Of a stretch of DNA of 64,000 bases, positions 25,301 through 34,822 are shown one piece after another. Every line of letters begins with the position of its first letter. Position 1 is the stretch's first letter. The notes under the pieces were generated by a model. The model did not search any database, had not been told where the DNA came from, and worked only from the letters and a program-made list of their open reading frames with translations. The DNA comes from Halobacterium wangiae (GTDB lineage Archaea; Halobacteriota; Halobacteria; Halobacteriales; Halobacteriaceae): the NCBI RefSeq assembly GCF_021249345.1, contig NZ_CP089588.1, positions 2,852,001 to 2,916,000 on the forward strand, in the 5' to 3' direction. The translations under genes and the position numbers were made by a program.

Positions 25301-27034
25301 TCAGACCGACAGCAGCGAACCGACGAGGTCCAGGGTCAGCGAGGCGATGACCGCCGAGATCCACGTCAGCGCCACGAAGTGGACGTACGCGTTCACCTTG
25401 TGCCCGCCGTCGATGACCCGGATCATCAGCGAGGAGAGCAATGCGTTGACCAGGATGGTCAACACCAGCAGGTACTCGATGAGCTGGATGTCGTACACCT
25501 GGGTGTTGATGATGCTGCCGACGTTGAACGCGGGGTTCGAGAAGTCGAGTCCGAGTCCGGAAATGACGTCGACGATACCGAGGCCGATGAAGAACGCGAA
25601 CGTCGCGGCCGCGGTGATGCCGTAGAGGACGCCGATCATCGTCGAGACGGACTGTGCACGACGCTGGCGCAACTGCAGCACCTCGCTCATATTCCGCGAG
25701 ATGAGCTCCCCGAGGTGTTTGGGCTCCCCACCCATCTGGCGACCGATGAGGTACATCTCGCTGAACTTCTGGATGAGGTAGGAGTGGGCGTCCGCGGTGA
25801 AGTGCCGCCACGCGAGCGAGGCGTCCAGCCGGAGGTTCAGTCGCTTGTAGAGGTCGTCGACCAGTCCAGTGAGCGCCCCGAAGTTCTTGTCGCGCAGCGA
25901 CTCCAGCACGCGCGTGGTCGTCGTCTGGCGGGCCGTCTCGCTGGAGCCCAGCCCACGGATGAAGCTCGTGAACGAGTCGTCGCGGTCCTTCACGCGCTCC
26001 TCCTCGACGTGTGCGAGGATACCCGGGACGAGCAGCGGCGTCGTCGGCACGGCCGCGTACATGGGGAGCGGCACCGAACCAGGGTCGATACCCGTCCAGC
26101 CGAGCAGGACGGCCAGCACCCCCACGACCGCTCCCAGAGAGAGCAACCCTCCCACCGCCGTCGCCCCGCGGAGTTTCCACTCCGTCCACGTCGTTCGGTT
26201 CTCCGGGAAGTACCAGAGGGGGTCGCTCGGCGCGAGCGTGAAGATGGCGTAGAGGAACCCGATCTGGATGAACGAGTACATCACCACGACGGCGGACACC
26301 GTCATCGTCGGGTTCGTCCCGGAGAGGATGGGGAGGACGGTCGCGAACACGAGCGCGAACGTCACAGAGAGGATCATCGACAGGTAGAGGTCCTTCATCA
26401 CTTGGAGGTTGTCCAGTTGCCCCTCGTAGGCCGTCACGTAGTTCCGGATGATGGCGTCCTGTTCGGTGGTCAGGTACGACTCCAGGCTCTCACCGGAGTT
26501 GATGGTGTACGCCAGACGGTCGAGGAAGTCCGCCAGCAGGTCGCTGGGGACCTTGTTCGCGCGCATCCGGCAGGCGTCGTCGAGGCTCTGGTTCCACGCG
26601 TCGATGAGCTGGACGACCCGACGGGCCTCCTCGGCGAGCGGCCCGTACTCCTCCTCGGCGCCGATGCGGCGGAACACCTCCACGCGGTCGATGTTCGTCG
26701 TGGACAGCACTGTCATGTGCGTCACGAACAGGTGGAAGCGATTCTCCATGCGCGTGCGGCGCTGGTCCAGTCGGATCTTCGGGTAGAGCACCGCCGTGAC
26801 GAGGCCGAGCAGGCCGAGCATCGGGATCGGCAGCGTCAGGAATATCGGCAGGTCGAAGACCAGCACCGCTACCACCGAGAAGACGAAGAACAGCACCGAC
26901 GGGGCGACGATGAACAGCGCGTACTTGAACGTCGGCATCGGCATCTGCCGGTAGGACTCCAGGACGGAGTCCACGATGTCGCCGAAGTCGAGGTTCTCGA
27001 GCGTGCCAGTCGCTTCGACTTCCTCGGTGGACAT
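25301..27034 (-). CDS. arlJ: Archaellum membrane platform protein ArlJ (FlaJ)
   Basis: A 577-residue type-IV-filament platform protein. Hydrophobic segments occur near residues 40-62 and 65-88, around 225-275, around 315-350, and as a C-terminal cluster (~470-575). Two cytoplasmic T2SSF-like domains sit between, with TTTTRVLESLRDKNFGALTG and IGRQMGGEPKHLGELISRN. ArlJ anchors the motor ATPase ArlI and the filament base. The ATG 27034 follows the arlI stop after one base. It is the last gene of the archaellum operon. Confidence 0.95.
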   Translation of the reverse strand: MSTEEVEATGTLENLDFGDIVDSVLESYRQMPMPTFKYALFIVAPSVLFFVFSVVAVLVFDLPIFLTLPIPMLGLLGLVTAVLYPKIRLDQRRTRMENRFHLFVTHMTVLSTTNIDRVEVFRRIGAEEEYGPLAEEARRVVQLIDAWNQSLDDACRMRANKVPSDLLADFLDRLAYTINSGESLESYLTTEQDAIIRNYVTAYEGQLDNLQVMKDLYLSMILSVTFALVFATVLPILSGTNPTMTVSAVVVMYSFIQIGFLYAIFTLAPSDPLWYFPENRTTWTEWKLRGATAVGGLLSLGAVVGVLAVLLGWTGIDPGSVPLPMYAAVPTTPLLVPGILAHVEEERVKDRDDSFTSFIRGLGSSETARQTTTTRVLESLRDKNFGALTGLVDDLYKRLNLRLDASLAWRHFTADAHSYLIQKFSEMYLIGRQMGGEPKHLGELISRNMSEVLQLRQRRAQSVSTMIGVLYGITAAATFAFFIGLGIVDVISGLGLDFSNPAFNVGSIINTQVYDIQLIEYLLVLTILVNALLSSLMIRVIDGGHKVNAYVHFVALTWISAVIASLTLDLVGSLLSV

Positions 27035-27035
27035 G

Positions 27036-28925
27036 TTAGAACCCGCGGGAGATCGTGAACGGCAGTCCTTCGACGCCGTCGCGCTGGAACGCCGCCACGG
27101 TGTCGTTGAAGTCGTGGTAGCCGACCAGGTCCTCCTGGATGATGCGCTCGATGATCTCCGCACGGAAGTCCATCTCCTCGTAGATCTCGCGGGTGTCGGC
27201 GTAGCCCAGCAGCGTCGCGATCTGCTCTTCGAGCACGTAGGAGTTGTTCCGACCCTGGAAGACGATCTCGTCCTCGACGGGGTCCCAGTAGAACGCCTGC
27301 CGAGTGACGACACCGCCCATCTCCTTGGAGTACCCCTCGATCTCCTGGACGGAGGTGACCCGACGCAGGACGTCGTCGCCCTGCTTGACGCGGTTCTGGA
27401 ACAGCGCAACGTCGGCGTTGTCCATGAACGTCTCCGGGACGTTGATGGGTTCCCCGGTGAACCGCTGGATCATCGAGACGATGTCGCTGGCGTGGAACGT
27501 CAGCATCACGGGGTGGCCGGTCTGGGCCGCCTGGAACGCCATCCGACCCTCCTCACCACGCACCTCACCGACGATGATGTAGTCGGGGCGGGAACGCAGC
27601 GCCGCCGCGACCAGGTCGAACATGTCCACGTCCGCGGAGTTCTCCCCCTGTCCCTCGCGGGTCAGGAGTTGCTGCCACGTGTCGTGGGGCGGGATGACCT
27701 CCGCGGTGTCCTCCGCGGTGTAGATCTTCGAGTCCCGCGGGATGAACGACATGATGGAGTTCAGCGTCGTGGTCTTCCCGGACGCCGTCTCCCCGACGAC
27801 GAACACCGTCTGCTCGTTCTCCAGGCAGAGCCAGAGGTACGCCGCCAGCTCCGGCGACAGCGTCCCCCACTTCGTGATCTGCCCGACGGACAGCGGCACG
27901 TCGTCGCCCTGACGGATGGTGAGCGAGGGTCCCTTCAGGGAGACGTCGTCGCTGTAGATGATGTTGATACGGGAGCCGTCCGGGAGCGTCGAGTCGACGA
28001 TGGGGTCGGAGTCGGACACCGGGTCACCCATCCGTTCGCCGATGTTGCGCAGCCAGCTGTCGAACTCCTGCTGGGTGCCGAAGTCCACGGTGGTCTCGAG
28101 CATCCCGTAGGTCCCGTGGTCGACGTAGCAGCCGCTGGGGCCGATGACGTGAACGTCCTCGTTGTACGGGTCGCGCATCACCGGTTCGAGCGGCCCGAGG
28201 CCGACGATGTCCCGGTTCAACTGGTAGCGGATGTTCTCGTAGGTCGTCTGGTTGACGGGGATGCGTCCGAACCCGAACGCCTCCTCGAGGGCCTCCCGCA
28301 TGATCGGTACTGCCGAGCGGAACTGGTTCGCGAAGTTGCTCGGGGCCGACGCCACCCGGCGCGCTCCAGCCTTCACCTGCTGGGTGGAGAGGTCGCCGGA
28401 GTCCATGGACATCTGCCCGCGTTCGTCGCTGACCATCGTGTCCGCGACCGACGACGCGTCGAGGTCCTTCACGAGGGACCCGAGGTTGTTCGGGAGCTGG
28501 CGGACGCGGTGGAACACGCCGAGTTCGTCGTCGTCGTTGACCCGGACCGTCTCCTCTAACAGTTCCTCGATGCGGTCGTCGTACTCGGCTTCGGCCTCCG
28601 GGGCGGGCTTCTGGACGGACTTCTCGAGGATGCGCTCCTGGACGTTCGCGAACACCGCTGCTTCCGGCCCGGAGAGCTCGGGTTCGATGGTGTAGTACTT
28701 GGTGTCCTTCCCCAGGTCGCCGTAGACGTGGCAGTAGATGGGACCGCCCACGGGGTAGAGCACGTTCGGCTTGTCGGCCTCCCAGTCGTCGGACGGTTCG
28801 TCGATGAGTTCCGGGAACTCGCCCGTGAACTGCTTGAACCGCTGGAGGTACTCGCGCAGATGGGTGTAGCGACTCGCGGTCTCCCGGAGTTCGTGCCCAA
28901 TCTGTCTACTCCCGTGGTCTGCCAT
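27036..28925 (-). CDS. arlI: Archaellum motor ATPase ArlI (FlaI)
   Basis: A 629-residue secretion/assembly ATPase. It has a long N-terminal domain, then Walker A VVGETASGKTTTLN, an Asp box (KIYTAEDTAEV), Walker B DYIIVGEVRGEEG and the His box QTGHPVMLTFHASD. The hexamer powers both filament assembly and rotation, together with ArlH and ArlJ. The ATG at 28925 is 9 bp after the arlH stop. The acidic N-terminal extension of about 100 residues is usual in haloarchaea. Confidence 0.96.
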   Translation of the reverse strand: MADHGSRQIGHELRETASRYTHLREYLQRFKQFTGEFPELIDEPSDDWEADKPNVLYPVGGPIYCHVYGDLGKDTKYYTIEPELSGPEAAVFANVQERILEKSVQKPAPEAEAEYDDRIEELLEETVRVNDDDELGVFHRVRQLPNNLGSLVKDLDASSVADTMVSDERGQMSMDSGDLSTQQVKAGARRVASAPSNFANQFRSAVPIMREALEEAFGFGRIPVNQTTYENIRYQLNRDIVGLGPLEPVMRDPYNEDVHVIGPSGCYVDHGTYGMLETTVDFGTQQEFDSWLRNIGERMGDPVSDSDPIVDSTLPDGSRINIIYSDDVSLKGPSLTIRQGDDVPLSVGQITKWGTLSPELAAYLWLCLENEQTVFVVGETASGKTTTLNSIMSFIPRDSKIYTAEDTAEVIPPHDTWQQLLTREGQGENSADVDMFDLVAAALRSRPDYIIVGEVRGEEGRMAFQAAQTGHPVMLTFHASDIVSMIQRFTGEPINVPETFMDNADVALFQNRVKQGDDVLRRVTSVQEIEGYSKEMGGVVTRQAFYWDPVEDEIVFQGRNNSYVLEEQIATLLGYADTREIYEEMDFRAEIIERIIQEDLVGYHDFNDTVAAFQRDGVEGLPFTISRGF

Positions 28926-28934
28926 GGTGATCTC

Positions 28935-29708
28935 CTACGCCACACTGCGACTCTCGATGACGATTCCGGTCCCGGACCGAACCGAGTACCCAATCGTGTC
29001 CCCGACCTGTTCGCCCATGCCGGCGAAACGGCGTACGGCGATCGAGCGGCGGACGTCGTTGCCGACCTCCACCATCTGTAACTCGAGGTACACGTCGGCG
29101 ATGGACCGGAACGGTCCGATTGCCTCTTCGTCCACCGTACTCGGGTCCACCGTCAAAACGATGACCTTTCCCTGCGAGACGACGTCCCTGAAGAACGAGA
29201 TGATCTCGAGGGCCGCCTGCCGCTCGTCGTTCTGACGGACCAGCGCCTCGAACTGCGGGTCGTTCCGGAGGATGGCGTCGAACGTGTCGATGATGACGGC
29301 GTCGGCCTGCCACATCTTCTCCGCCTCCATCAGCCGTTTCAACAGCTGTTTGCGGTTCCCGTCCTCCTCGTCGTCCACACCGCCGGTGGTGCGGAGCGCG
29401 CTCTGGCCCGTGTCCACGTCCGCGTGGAAGAAAAGCAGGTCCTCGTTCAGGAGGTGTTCCTCCACGTCGTAGCTCAGCGAGTGCATCTGGTCGATGAACC
29501 CGCGGACCGTCAACTCCGTCGAGACGAGCGTGACGGAGTGGTTCTCCTCGCAGAACCCGTGGGTGAACCGCTGGCTCATCGCGGACTTCCCGGCGCCGTA
29601 GTCGCCCTCAATGAGGACGATGCTGCCGCCCGGAATCCCACCGCCGAGTTCGTTGTTCAGTCGGTCGTGCGCGTCCAGGCCGAGCGAGTAGAGATTTCTC
29701 GTACTCAT
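28935..29708 (-). CDS. arlH: Archaellum KaiC-like protein ArlH (FlaH)
   Basis: A 257-residue RecA/KaiC-fold protein. Walker A is [15 protein letters not shown] and the Walker B-like strand is [12 protein letters not shown]. ArlH binds ATP without efficient hydrolysis and forms a ring with ArlI inside the ArlC/D/E cage. The start ATG overlaps the arlG stop (ATGA). It ends 9 bp before arlI. Confidence 0.95.
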   Translation of the reverse strand: MSTRNLYSLGLDAHDRLNNELGGGIPGGSIVLIEGDYGAGKSAMSQRFTHGFCEENHSVTLVSTELTVRGFIDQMHSLSYDVEEHLLNEDLLFFHADVDTGQSALRTTGGVDDEEDGNRKQLLKRLMEAEKMWQADAVIIDTFDAILRNDPQFEALVRQNDERQAALEIISFFRDVVSQGKVIVLTVDPSTVDEEAIGPFRSIADVYLELQMVEVGNDVRRSIAVRRFAGMGEQVGDTIGYSVRSGTGIVIESRSVA

Positions 29709-30157
29709 GTTCTGAACTCCAACACCTCCTCGTCACCGTGGACGATGACGACGACCCGATGGTCGCCGGGGTCCAGGTTCACGTTCGTCGCGTTCACGCG
29801 AGCGACGTTGCCCGGGGTCCAGCTGTCGCCGTTGACGACATCGACGGTCAGCTCCGAATGGTACTGACCGTCGACGATGAACTCGACGACGTCAGGGTCG
29901 GCCCCCAGGCTGTTCGACCCCGTGTTCTTCAGGAGCACCGTCAGGTTGTCGTCGACGCTGTCGTAGATCGAGTCCGGACTCCCGGGGTCGCTGATGATCT
30001 CTATGTCGGTCTGTATCTCCGTGCTCACGTCCATGCTCCTGTCGCCGAGGGCGTCGCTCAACCGCTGGACGCCGTTCGTCATCGTCCCCGCGACTGACGC
30101 TGCCACGAGGATGCTCGCGATGAAGATGATGAGCGTCGACGAGGAGACGCTGGCCAC
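29705..30157 (-). CDS. arlG: Archaellum stator-type protein ArlG (FlaG)
   Basis: A 150-residue protein with an N-terminal hydrophobic helix ([20 protein letters not shown]) and a beta-sandwich outer domain ([25 protein letters not shown]). ArlG and ArlF form a complex that contacts the S-layer and acts as stator. The start is GTG 30157, one base after arlF ends. Sequons NLT and NAT are present in the extracellular part and could be glycosylated. Confidence 0.9.
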   Translation of the reverse strand: MASVSSSTLIIFIASILVAASVAGTMTNGVQRLSDALGDRSMDVSTEIQTDIEIISDPGSPDSIYDSVDDNLTVLLKNTGSNSLGADPDVVEFIVDGQYHSELTVDVVNGDSWTPGNVARVNATNVNLDPGDHRVVVIVHGDEEVLEFRT

Positions 30158-30595
30158 TCAGACCACCCCCGTCGCCGTGACACCCGGCGACGTGACGACC
30201 TTCACGCGGTTCGGTTCGGAAGGCGCGGTCAGCGTGACGCTGTACGTCTCGCCCGGGAGCCACAGCGTCGTGTCCGACTGGCCGTCGACGTTCCAGCTGT
30301 CGTAGCCAGCCTGACCGTAGAACTCGCCATCGACGAGTAGGTCCGTTTCGTTGATCGACAGCGACGTCGCACCTTCGTTAGTCACGTTCACCGTCAGTTT
30401 GTCGTCACCTGAGTTGTACGTTACGTTCGTGACGTTCACTGCGGTGTTGCGCTGTTCGAGGACGCGCTCTCCGTGACCGTCGTCGGCGTCCTGCACGCGC
30501 TCGTACCCGTTGTACGCCGCCGAGTAGAGGATGCCGACGCTGACGAAAGCGGCGATGAACAGGATCGCCGCCGAGCCACTAACGCTGAATCCCAT
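30158..30595 (-). CDS. arlF: Archaellum stator-type protein ArlF (FlaF)
   Basis: A 145-residue protein with one N-terminal helix (MGFSVSGSAAILFIAAFVSV) and an extracellular beta domain with several N-x-S/T sites (NVTNVTYNS; NVTNEGATSLSINETD). ArlF binds the S-layer and anchors the motor. The ATG 30595 starts the helix directly; an upstream in-frame start at 30631 would add 12 polar residues and is less likely. The gene overlaps the arlCE 3' end by 17 bp. Confidence 0.88.
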   Translation of the reverse strand: MGFSVSGSAAILFIAAFVSVGILYSAAYNGYERVQDADDGHGERVLEQRNTAVNVTNVTYNSGDDKLTVNVTNEGATSLSINETDLLVDGEFYGQAGYDSWNVDGQSDTTLWLPGETYSVTLTAPSEPNRVKVVTSPGVTATGVV

Positions 30596-31895
30596 TCCTG
30601 TGGAGGTCCTCGCAGCGGTCGACGATGGCACGCTCGATGTCCTCGCTGGCCAGCTCCTCGATGTAGTCGAGGCTCTTCAGGTGGTCGTCCATCGTCAGTT
30701 CTGTCGTCCCGAACTCCTCCCGGTAGAGGTAGTCCGAGTCCGTGAGCCCCTCCAGGTAGTCGAACAGCTGGTCCCGCACCGGCTCGCCGATCCAGCCGAT
30801 GCGCTCGTAGTAGTTCAGCGTGCGCACCGTGTTCTTCGGCCCGAACTCCGAGAGCAGGTAGTCCAGCCACTCCAGGCAGATCACGTCCCCGAGGTAGCCC
30901 TTCGGAGGCTCGACGAGGTGTGGTCCGTCACCGCGCGTGCGCAGGCCCAGCGCGGGCGGCGTTCCGCTCGCCTCATCCGGTCCTGGGTCCGGCTCGGACG
31001 CTCCGAACTCGAAGGCCTCCTCGGTGTCCGCCTCTTCCTCTGCTTCGGCTTCGAGGTCGGAGTCGTCGAACCCGAGGTCGGGCTTCTCGTCGGCCTCGAT
31101 ACCCGCGTCGTCGGGTGCTTCGCCCTCGGCCCAGTCGGCGTCCCCCGACTCGTACTCCTCTTTCAGCTCGTCGAAGGACGTCCCACCGCCGCCGCCGTCG
31201 GATTCCTCGTCTTCGTCGTCGAAGTCGTCGAAACCGTCCATCCCCTCGTCCCCCTCCTCGTCGGCATCCTCGAACTCCCCGAACTCGTCCATCTCCTCGC
31301 CCTCTTCGAGGTCGTCCATCCCGTCGTCGAATGCGTCGTCCTCGAAGAAGTCGTCCGCGTCCGCGTCCGCGATGTCGGAGTCGAGGTCGTCGCCACCGGC
31401 GTCCTCTGCTTCCTCTTCGTCGTCGAACAGGCCGAAACTCTGGCCAGCGGCGTCACCGCCACCCATCGCGTCCGGGTTCACGTCGTCGACGAACGGGTTG
31501 ACGCCGCGAGTGACCATCTCGTAGATCTCGAGGAGTTTGCGGACGTTCTCCTCGACGTCCTCGACGCTCTCGCTGATCTGTTCGTTCTCGCTGCGGACGG
31601 TGTTCGCCTTCGAGGCGACGTTCGACACTTCCGTCTCGAGTTCCTCGATGCGGTGTTCGAGTTCGTTGACCGAGGAGTCCTGCATCCCCCCACCGCCTCC
31701 GCCGTCGTCCATGTCGTCGAACGACCCGAACTCGTCGTCGAAATCGTCGTCGAAGTCGTCGTCCATTCCGAACTCCTCGTCACCCTCGGAGTCCCCCGAC
31801 CCCTCGTCGTCATCGAGCCAACTGGCCATACCGACGGCCAGCGCCCCGAACTGCACGAAGACAAGGGCAGTCGGGGTGAGGTGGATAAACTTCAT
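30579..31895 (-). CDS. arlCE: Fused archaellum switch protein ArlCE (FlaCE)
   Basis: A 438-residue protein. A coiled-coil segment (NELEHRIEELETEVSNVAS, residues ~75-125) belongs to the ArlC part. A long Asp/Glu linker (~145-300) follows. The C-terminal ~110 residues are the ArlD/E domain (PPKGYLGDVICLEWLDYLL; TVRTLNYYERIGWIG). The protein forms the cytosolic switch cage that receives CheY-P through CheF. The ATG at 31895 is supported by a TATA element at 31921-31928, although it gives a hydrophobic N-terminus (TALVFVQFGALAVG); an internal ATG at 31829 (MASWLDDDEG) is the alternative. Confidence 0.9.
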   Translation of the reverse strand: MKFIHLTPTALVFVQFGALAVGMASWLDDDEGSGDSEGDEEFGMDDDFDDDFDDEFGSFDDMDDGGGGGGMQDSSVNELEHRIEELETEVSNVASKANTVRSENEQISESVEDVEENVRKLLEIYEMVTRGVNPFVDDVNPDAMGGGDAAGQSFGLFDDEEEAEDAGGDDLDSDIADADADDFFEDDAFDDGMDDLEEGEEMDEFGEFEDADEEGDEGMDGFDDFDDEDEESDGGGGGTSFDELKEEYESGDADWAEGEAPDDAGIEADEKPDLGFDDSDLEAEAEEEADTEEAFEFGASEPDPGPDEASGTPPALGLRTRGDGPHLVEPPKGYLGDVICLEWLDYLLSEFGPKNTVRTLNYYERIGWIGEPVRDQLFDYLEGLTDSDYLYREEFGTTELTMDDHLKSLDYIEELASEDIERAIVDRCEDLHRNGIQR

Positions 31896-31920
31896 CGGGA
31901 TAATACACGAGAGTCCCGCG

Positions 31921-31928
31921 TAATTAAT
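31921..31928 (-). promoter_or_regulatory. TATA element before arlCE
   Basis: ATTAATTA read on the minus strand, 26-33 bp before the ATG at 31895. It indicates an internal promoter for arlCE-arlF-arlG-arlH-arlI-arlJ in addition to the one upstream of the transducer. Confidence 0.6.
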
Positions 31929-31990
31929 GTTCTCCCCCAGTTCTCAATTTGATGAATCGGGTAGGGGATGCTTACACCGGGGTCAGCGAG

Positions 31991-32461
31991 CTACTCCATC
32001 GAGGCGAGTCGAGCGATGAACACGAGGCTCAGCACGTGATCGGCCATCTCGAGGTCGGCGTGGTCCTCCTCGTCGGCCGGACCGGCGAACCCGCGGACGT
32101 GGTTGCGCAGTTTCTCGCTGGCCTCCTCGCCGATCCAGCCGATGTTCTCGTAGTAGTCCAGGGCCTGCAGCGAGCGCTTAACACCGCCGCGCTCCAAGAG
32201 GAACTCCAGCCACTCGAACAGCGTGATCTCCGCGGCGTACTTCCCCGGCATCGACTGCAGGTACGGCCGTTCCAGGCGCTCCTCGCTCGCACTGGAGTGC
32301 ATGAACAGGAGCTGTTTCAACTGGCCGGACCGCACGGCCTCCTCGGACTCCTGCTCCTGCTCGGCGAGCCGTTTCTTCAGCTCGCGGATGTTCACGTCGT
32401 CGCCCTGCTGGGCGGCGGTGCGCAGTTCCTCCGGGTCGTACTCGCGTGGGTTGAGCGTCAT
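31991..32461 (-). CDS. arlD: Archaellum switch protein ArlD (FlaD)
   Basis: A 156-residue protein. A coiled-coil N-terminus (IRELKKRLAEQEQESEEAV) precedes the ArlD/E domain: SMPGKYAAEITLFEWLEFLLE and SLQALDYYENIGWIGEEA. The same domain occurs at the C-terminus of ArlCE (LDYLLSEFG...YYERIGWIG). ArlD with ArlCE makes the archaellum switch complex that binds CheF. Its ATG overlaps the transducer stop as TAATG. Confidence 0.92.
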   Translation of the reverse strand: MTLNPREYDPEELRTAAQQGDDVNIRELKKRLAEQEQESEEAVRSGQLKQLLFMHSSASEERLERPYLQSMPGKYAAEITLFEWLEFLLERGGVKRSLQALDYYENIGWIGEEASEKLRNHVRGFAGPADEEDHADLEMADHVLSLVFIARLASME

Positions 32462-34347
32462 TAGTTACTCTCCTCCGTGTTGGTCAGCTGGTCGACGCGC
32501 TCGTCCAGTTCGCGAACCGCTCGGGACTGTTGCTGCGTCGCGTCGACGATCCGTTCGGACGCGTCGGCGGCGTCCGCTGCCTGGTCCTGGACCGACTCGA
32601 TGGTGACGATGACCTCCTCGACCGTCGAGGCCTGTTCGTCGTTCGCGCGCGCCACCTCCGTGATTCCGGTCGCGGCCTCGTCGACCGCGTCGGCGATCTC
32701 CTCGAGCGCGGTGAGCGCGTCGTCGATCTCGTCGCCCGCGCGGTGGATCTGCTGGTGGGACTCCTCGACGGCGACCACCGTCTCGTTCGCCTGCTGCTGG
32801 ACCTCCTCGATGCTCCCCGCGATGCGCTCGGTGTGCGAACGCGTCTCGTTGGCGAGCTCTTTCACCTCGTCGGCGACGACCTCGAACCCGCTCCCGGCTT
32901 CGCCCGCGCGGGCAGCCTCGATGTTCGCGTTGAGCGCCAGCAGGTTCGTCTGGTCGGCGACCTCGGCGATGACCTCGACGACGTCCTCGATCTCGTCCAT
33001 CTTCTCCTCGAGTTCGGAGACGCTGTCCACGAGGTCGTCGCTGATGTCGATGACCTCGTTGGTCGCCGTACTCGCGCCCTCGCTCGCGTCGAGCCCGCTC
33101 TCGGCGGCCGTTTGTGCCTGCTCCGCGGCGGCGGCCACCTGGTCGGAGCTGGCGGCGACCTCCTGCATGCTCGCCGAGAAGTTCTGCATCTCGCTCGCGG
33201 CCTCCGACAGCATCTCGTTCTGGTCGCCGACGACCGTCGCGATCTCGTTCGCCTCGGCCGTCGCCTCCTGGATGGAGGACGCCAGCTCCTGGGTCTTCCC
33301 GTCGACCTGCCCGACGAGCCGCTCGAACTGGTCGGCCATCGAGTTCAGGTCGTCGACGACCTGGACGAGTCTGTCGTCGATGTGGCCGCGCTGCTCGAAC
33401 GACGCCCGGGATTCCAGGTGACCGTCCTGCAGTTCCTGCATCGTCGAACGGAGTTCGGTCACGAGGTCCTCCGTCGCGTCCGCACGTTCGACGTCCTCGG
33501 TCCGGTCGTTGACGGTCTGGACCACGGCGATCAGCTCCCCGTCGTCGAAGATCGGGCGTGCACTAAACTCGATCTCGTGTTTGTCGCCCGCCCGCGTCAC
33601 CATCGTCCCGGAATCCTCGTAGAGGACGTACTCGCGGTCGGCGCGGGAGACATCGAACTCCATCTCGGCGCTGTTGGGTGCTTCCAGCACCTGCTCGGCC
33701 AGTGTCATCGAGCGGCTCCCGTCGGCGTAGATAGCGTCGCACGCATCGGTCGTGCCGACCGCCTCCGATGCCGAACAGCCCGTCAGCTCCTCAAGCGCGT
33801 TGTTCCATGCGACGACCTCGCCGTCGGCGTCCAGCATGAACACCGGCATCCCGATGCCGTCGAGCAGTTCGTCGTCCTCTACGTTCAGTTCGTCTGCGTC
33901 CGCTCCGTCCTCACCGAACTCGGCGACACCTTCGGCGGCGTCTCGAACGACGGCGTCCAACCCCGCCCGGAGTTCGGCCTCCGCCCGGTCCAGGGGCTGC
34001 TCGTCGAGTCCTTCCTCGTTGAGCCGGTCGAACACGGCGTCCACGACGGCGTCGACCGACGCCTCGTGGGCCGAGACGAATCCGGCTGCACCGATACCCG
34101 CAGCCTCGTAGGCCGGGACGTAAGCTCCGGGGCCGGCCGAGTTCTCCTCGAGGAGTGCGTCGAGGTGGTCGGCCGCCTCGGACGGGAGCGACGGGTCGAG
34201 CCGAGTCGTGTCGAGCTCGTACCGCTTCCGAACAGCGGCCCCGTGTCTGTCGTGCTCGCCGAAGGAGATCTGGCCGGCGTCTGTACCGCCGTCAGTCGCC
34301 GTCCGCTCGGACCCTCGACCGAGCAGCTTCCGAAGGGTACCCAGCAT
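32461..34347 (-). CDS. Cytoplasmic methyl-accepting taxis transducer with PAS domain (Htr15-like)
   Basis: A 628-residue transducer with no membrane segment. Residues ~1-150 form a helical N-terminal region, ~160-280 a PAS domain ([25 protein letters not shown]), and the rest a methyl-accepting coiled coil. The signalling tip [21 protein letters not shown] binds CheA/CheW. PAS suggests redox or ligand sensing inside the cell. It is the first gene of the archaellum operon, as recalled for htr15 of H. salinarum. A TATA element at 34371-34380 gives a leaderless start at ATG 34347. Confidence 0.92.
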   Translation of the reverse strand: MLGTLRKLLGRGSERTATDGGTDAGQISFGEHDRHGAAVRKRYELDTTRLDPSLPSEAADHLDALLEENSAGPGAYVPAYEAAGIGAAGFVSAHEASVDAVVDAVFDRLNEEGLDEQPLDRAEAELRAGLDAVVRDAAEGVAEFGEDGADADELNVEDDELLDGIGMPVFMLDADGEVVAWNNALEELTGCSASEAVGTTDACDAIYADGSRSMTLAEQVLEAPNSAEMEFDVSRADREYVLYEDSGTMVTRAGDKHEIEFSARPIFDDGELIAVVQTVNDRTEDVERADATEDLVTELRSTMQELQDGHLESRASFEQRGHIDDRLVQVVDDLNSMADQFERLVGQVDGKTQELASSIQEATAEANEIATVVGDQNEMLSEAASEMQNFSASMQEVAASSDQVAAAAEQAQTAAESGLDASEGASTATNEVIDISDDLVDSVSELEEKMDEIEDVVEVIAEVADQTNLLALNANIEAARAGEAGSGFEVVADEVKELANETRSHTERIAGSIEEVQQQANETVVAVEESHQQIHRAGDEIDDALTALEEIADAVDEAATGITEVARANDEQASTVEEVIVTIESVQDQAADAADASERIVDATQQQSRAVRELDERVDQLTNTEESN

Positions 34348-34370
34348 TCGTGGCTAATGCGGGCAAAGTA

Positions 34371-34380
34371 GCTATAAAAG
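34371..34380 (-). promoter_or_regulatory. TATA element of the transducer-archaellum operon
   Basis: CTTTTATAGC read on the minus strand, 24-33 bp before the ATG at 34347. It fits a strong leaderless haloarchaeal promoter. Confidence 0.7.
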
Positions 34381-34413
34381 ATTTCCCCCTCGATTACCAG
34401 CGCTTAGAATCGC

Positions 34414-34665
34414 TCACGGAAGACCTCCTACGCGCGCGTGCGTGAATAGAAGTACTTTATCGCGTTCTCGGAGGAGACAGAGATGGATGTCCTCGTCAGC
34501 GGAGAGCGTCCGCGTCCGTTCGCGAGTCTCCAGTACCTCGTCGAACGGTTCGTCACAGACGGGGCACTCGACACCGTCCCGGTTCTCCAACAGCGTCGTC
34601 TCACCGGTGTCCCGGAGCAGTTTTAGCCGGTGTCTAAGCGCCTCGAGGTCGATGCTCGCGGCCAT
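34414..34665 (-). CDS. Flagella-cluster small Cys-containing protein (DUF7385-like)
   Basis: An 83-residue protein. An N-terminal helix (IDLEALRHRLKLLRDTGE) precedes VECPVCDEPFDEVL with a CPxC knuckle and a later HLC (EDIHLCLLRERDKVL). These could bind one zinc ion. Haloarchaeal genomes annotate similar genes as flagella cluster protein (DUF7385), always near archaellins. It sits between the transducer and the archaellins and is divergent from the latter. The function is unknown; a regulator of archaellin expression is plausible. Confidence 0.75.
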   Translation of the reverse strand: MAASIDLEALRHRLKLLRDTGETTLLENRDGVECPVCDEPFDEVLETRERTRTLSADEDIHLCLLRERDKVLLFTHARVGGLP

Positions 34666-34744
34666 ACGTGCCCGGATTCGCCTGTCGTCTTAGCTCTTTT
34701 GTCGGCCCGCTTAACGGAGTTTTTCATGGCTGATAACCACGCCC

Positions 34745-34755
34745 ATAGACTTTAG
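34745..34755 (+). promoter_or_regulatory. ATAGACTTTAG motif upstream of archaellins
   Basis: An 11-bp AT-rich motif 68-78 bp upstream of the first archaellin ATG (34823). The same 11-mer occurs on the minus strand at 47606-47616, just before the che operon. It could be the archaellin promoter with a leader of about 45 bases, or a site for a shared regulator. Confidence 0.5.
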
Positions 34756-34822
34756 TACAGTTGTCGGAATTTTCGGACTAAGCCCCAAGCAGCCCGTTTG
34801 GGTGGGGGCGAACCAGAAAACA

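Noticed and set aside
24288-26189. A 633-codon minus-strand frame across arlJ and the MinD-like gene
   Set aside because: It is Arg-rich and out of frame with both well-supported genes.
32530-34371. Long open frame of about 613 codons on the plus strand
   Set aside because: It lies entirely opposite the transducer gene, whose PAS and signalling domains are clear. Long antisense frames are expected in GC-rich DNA.
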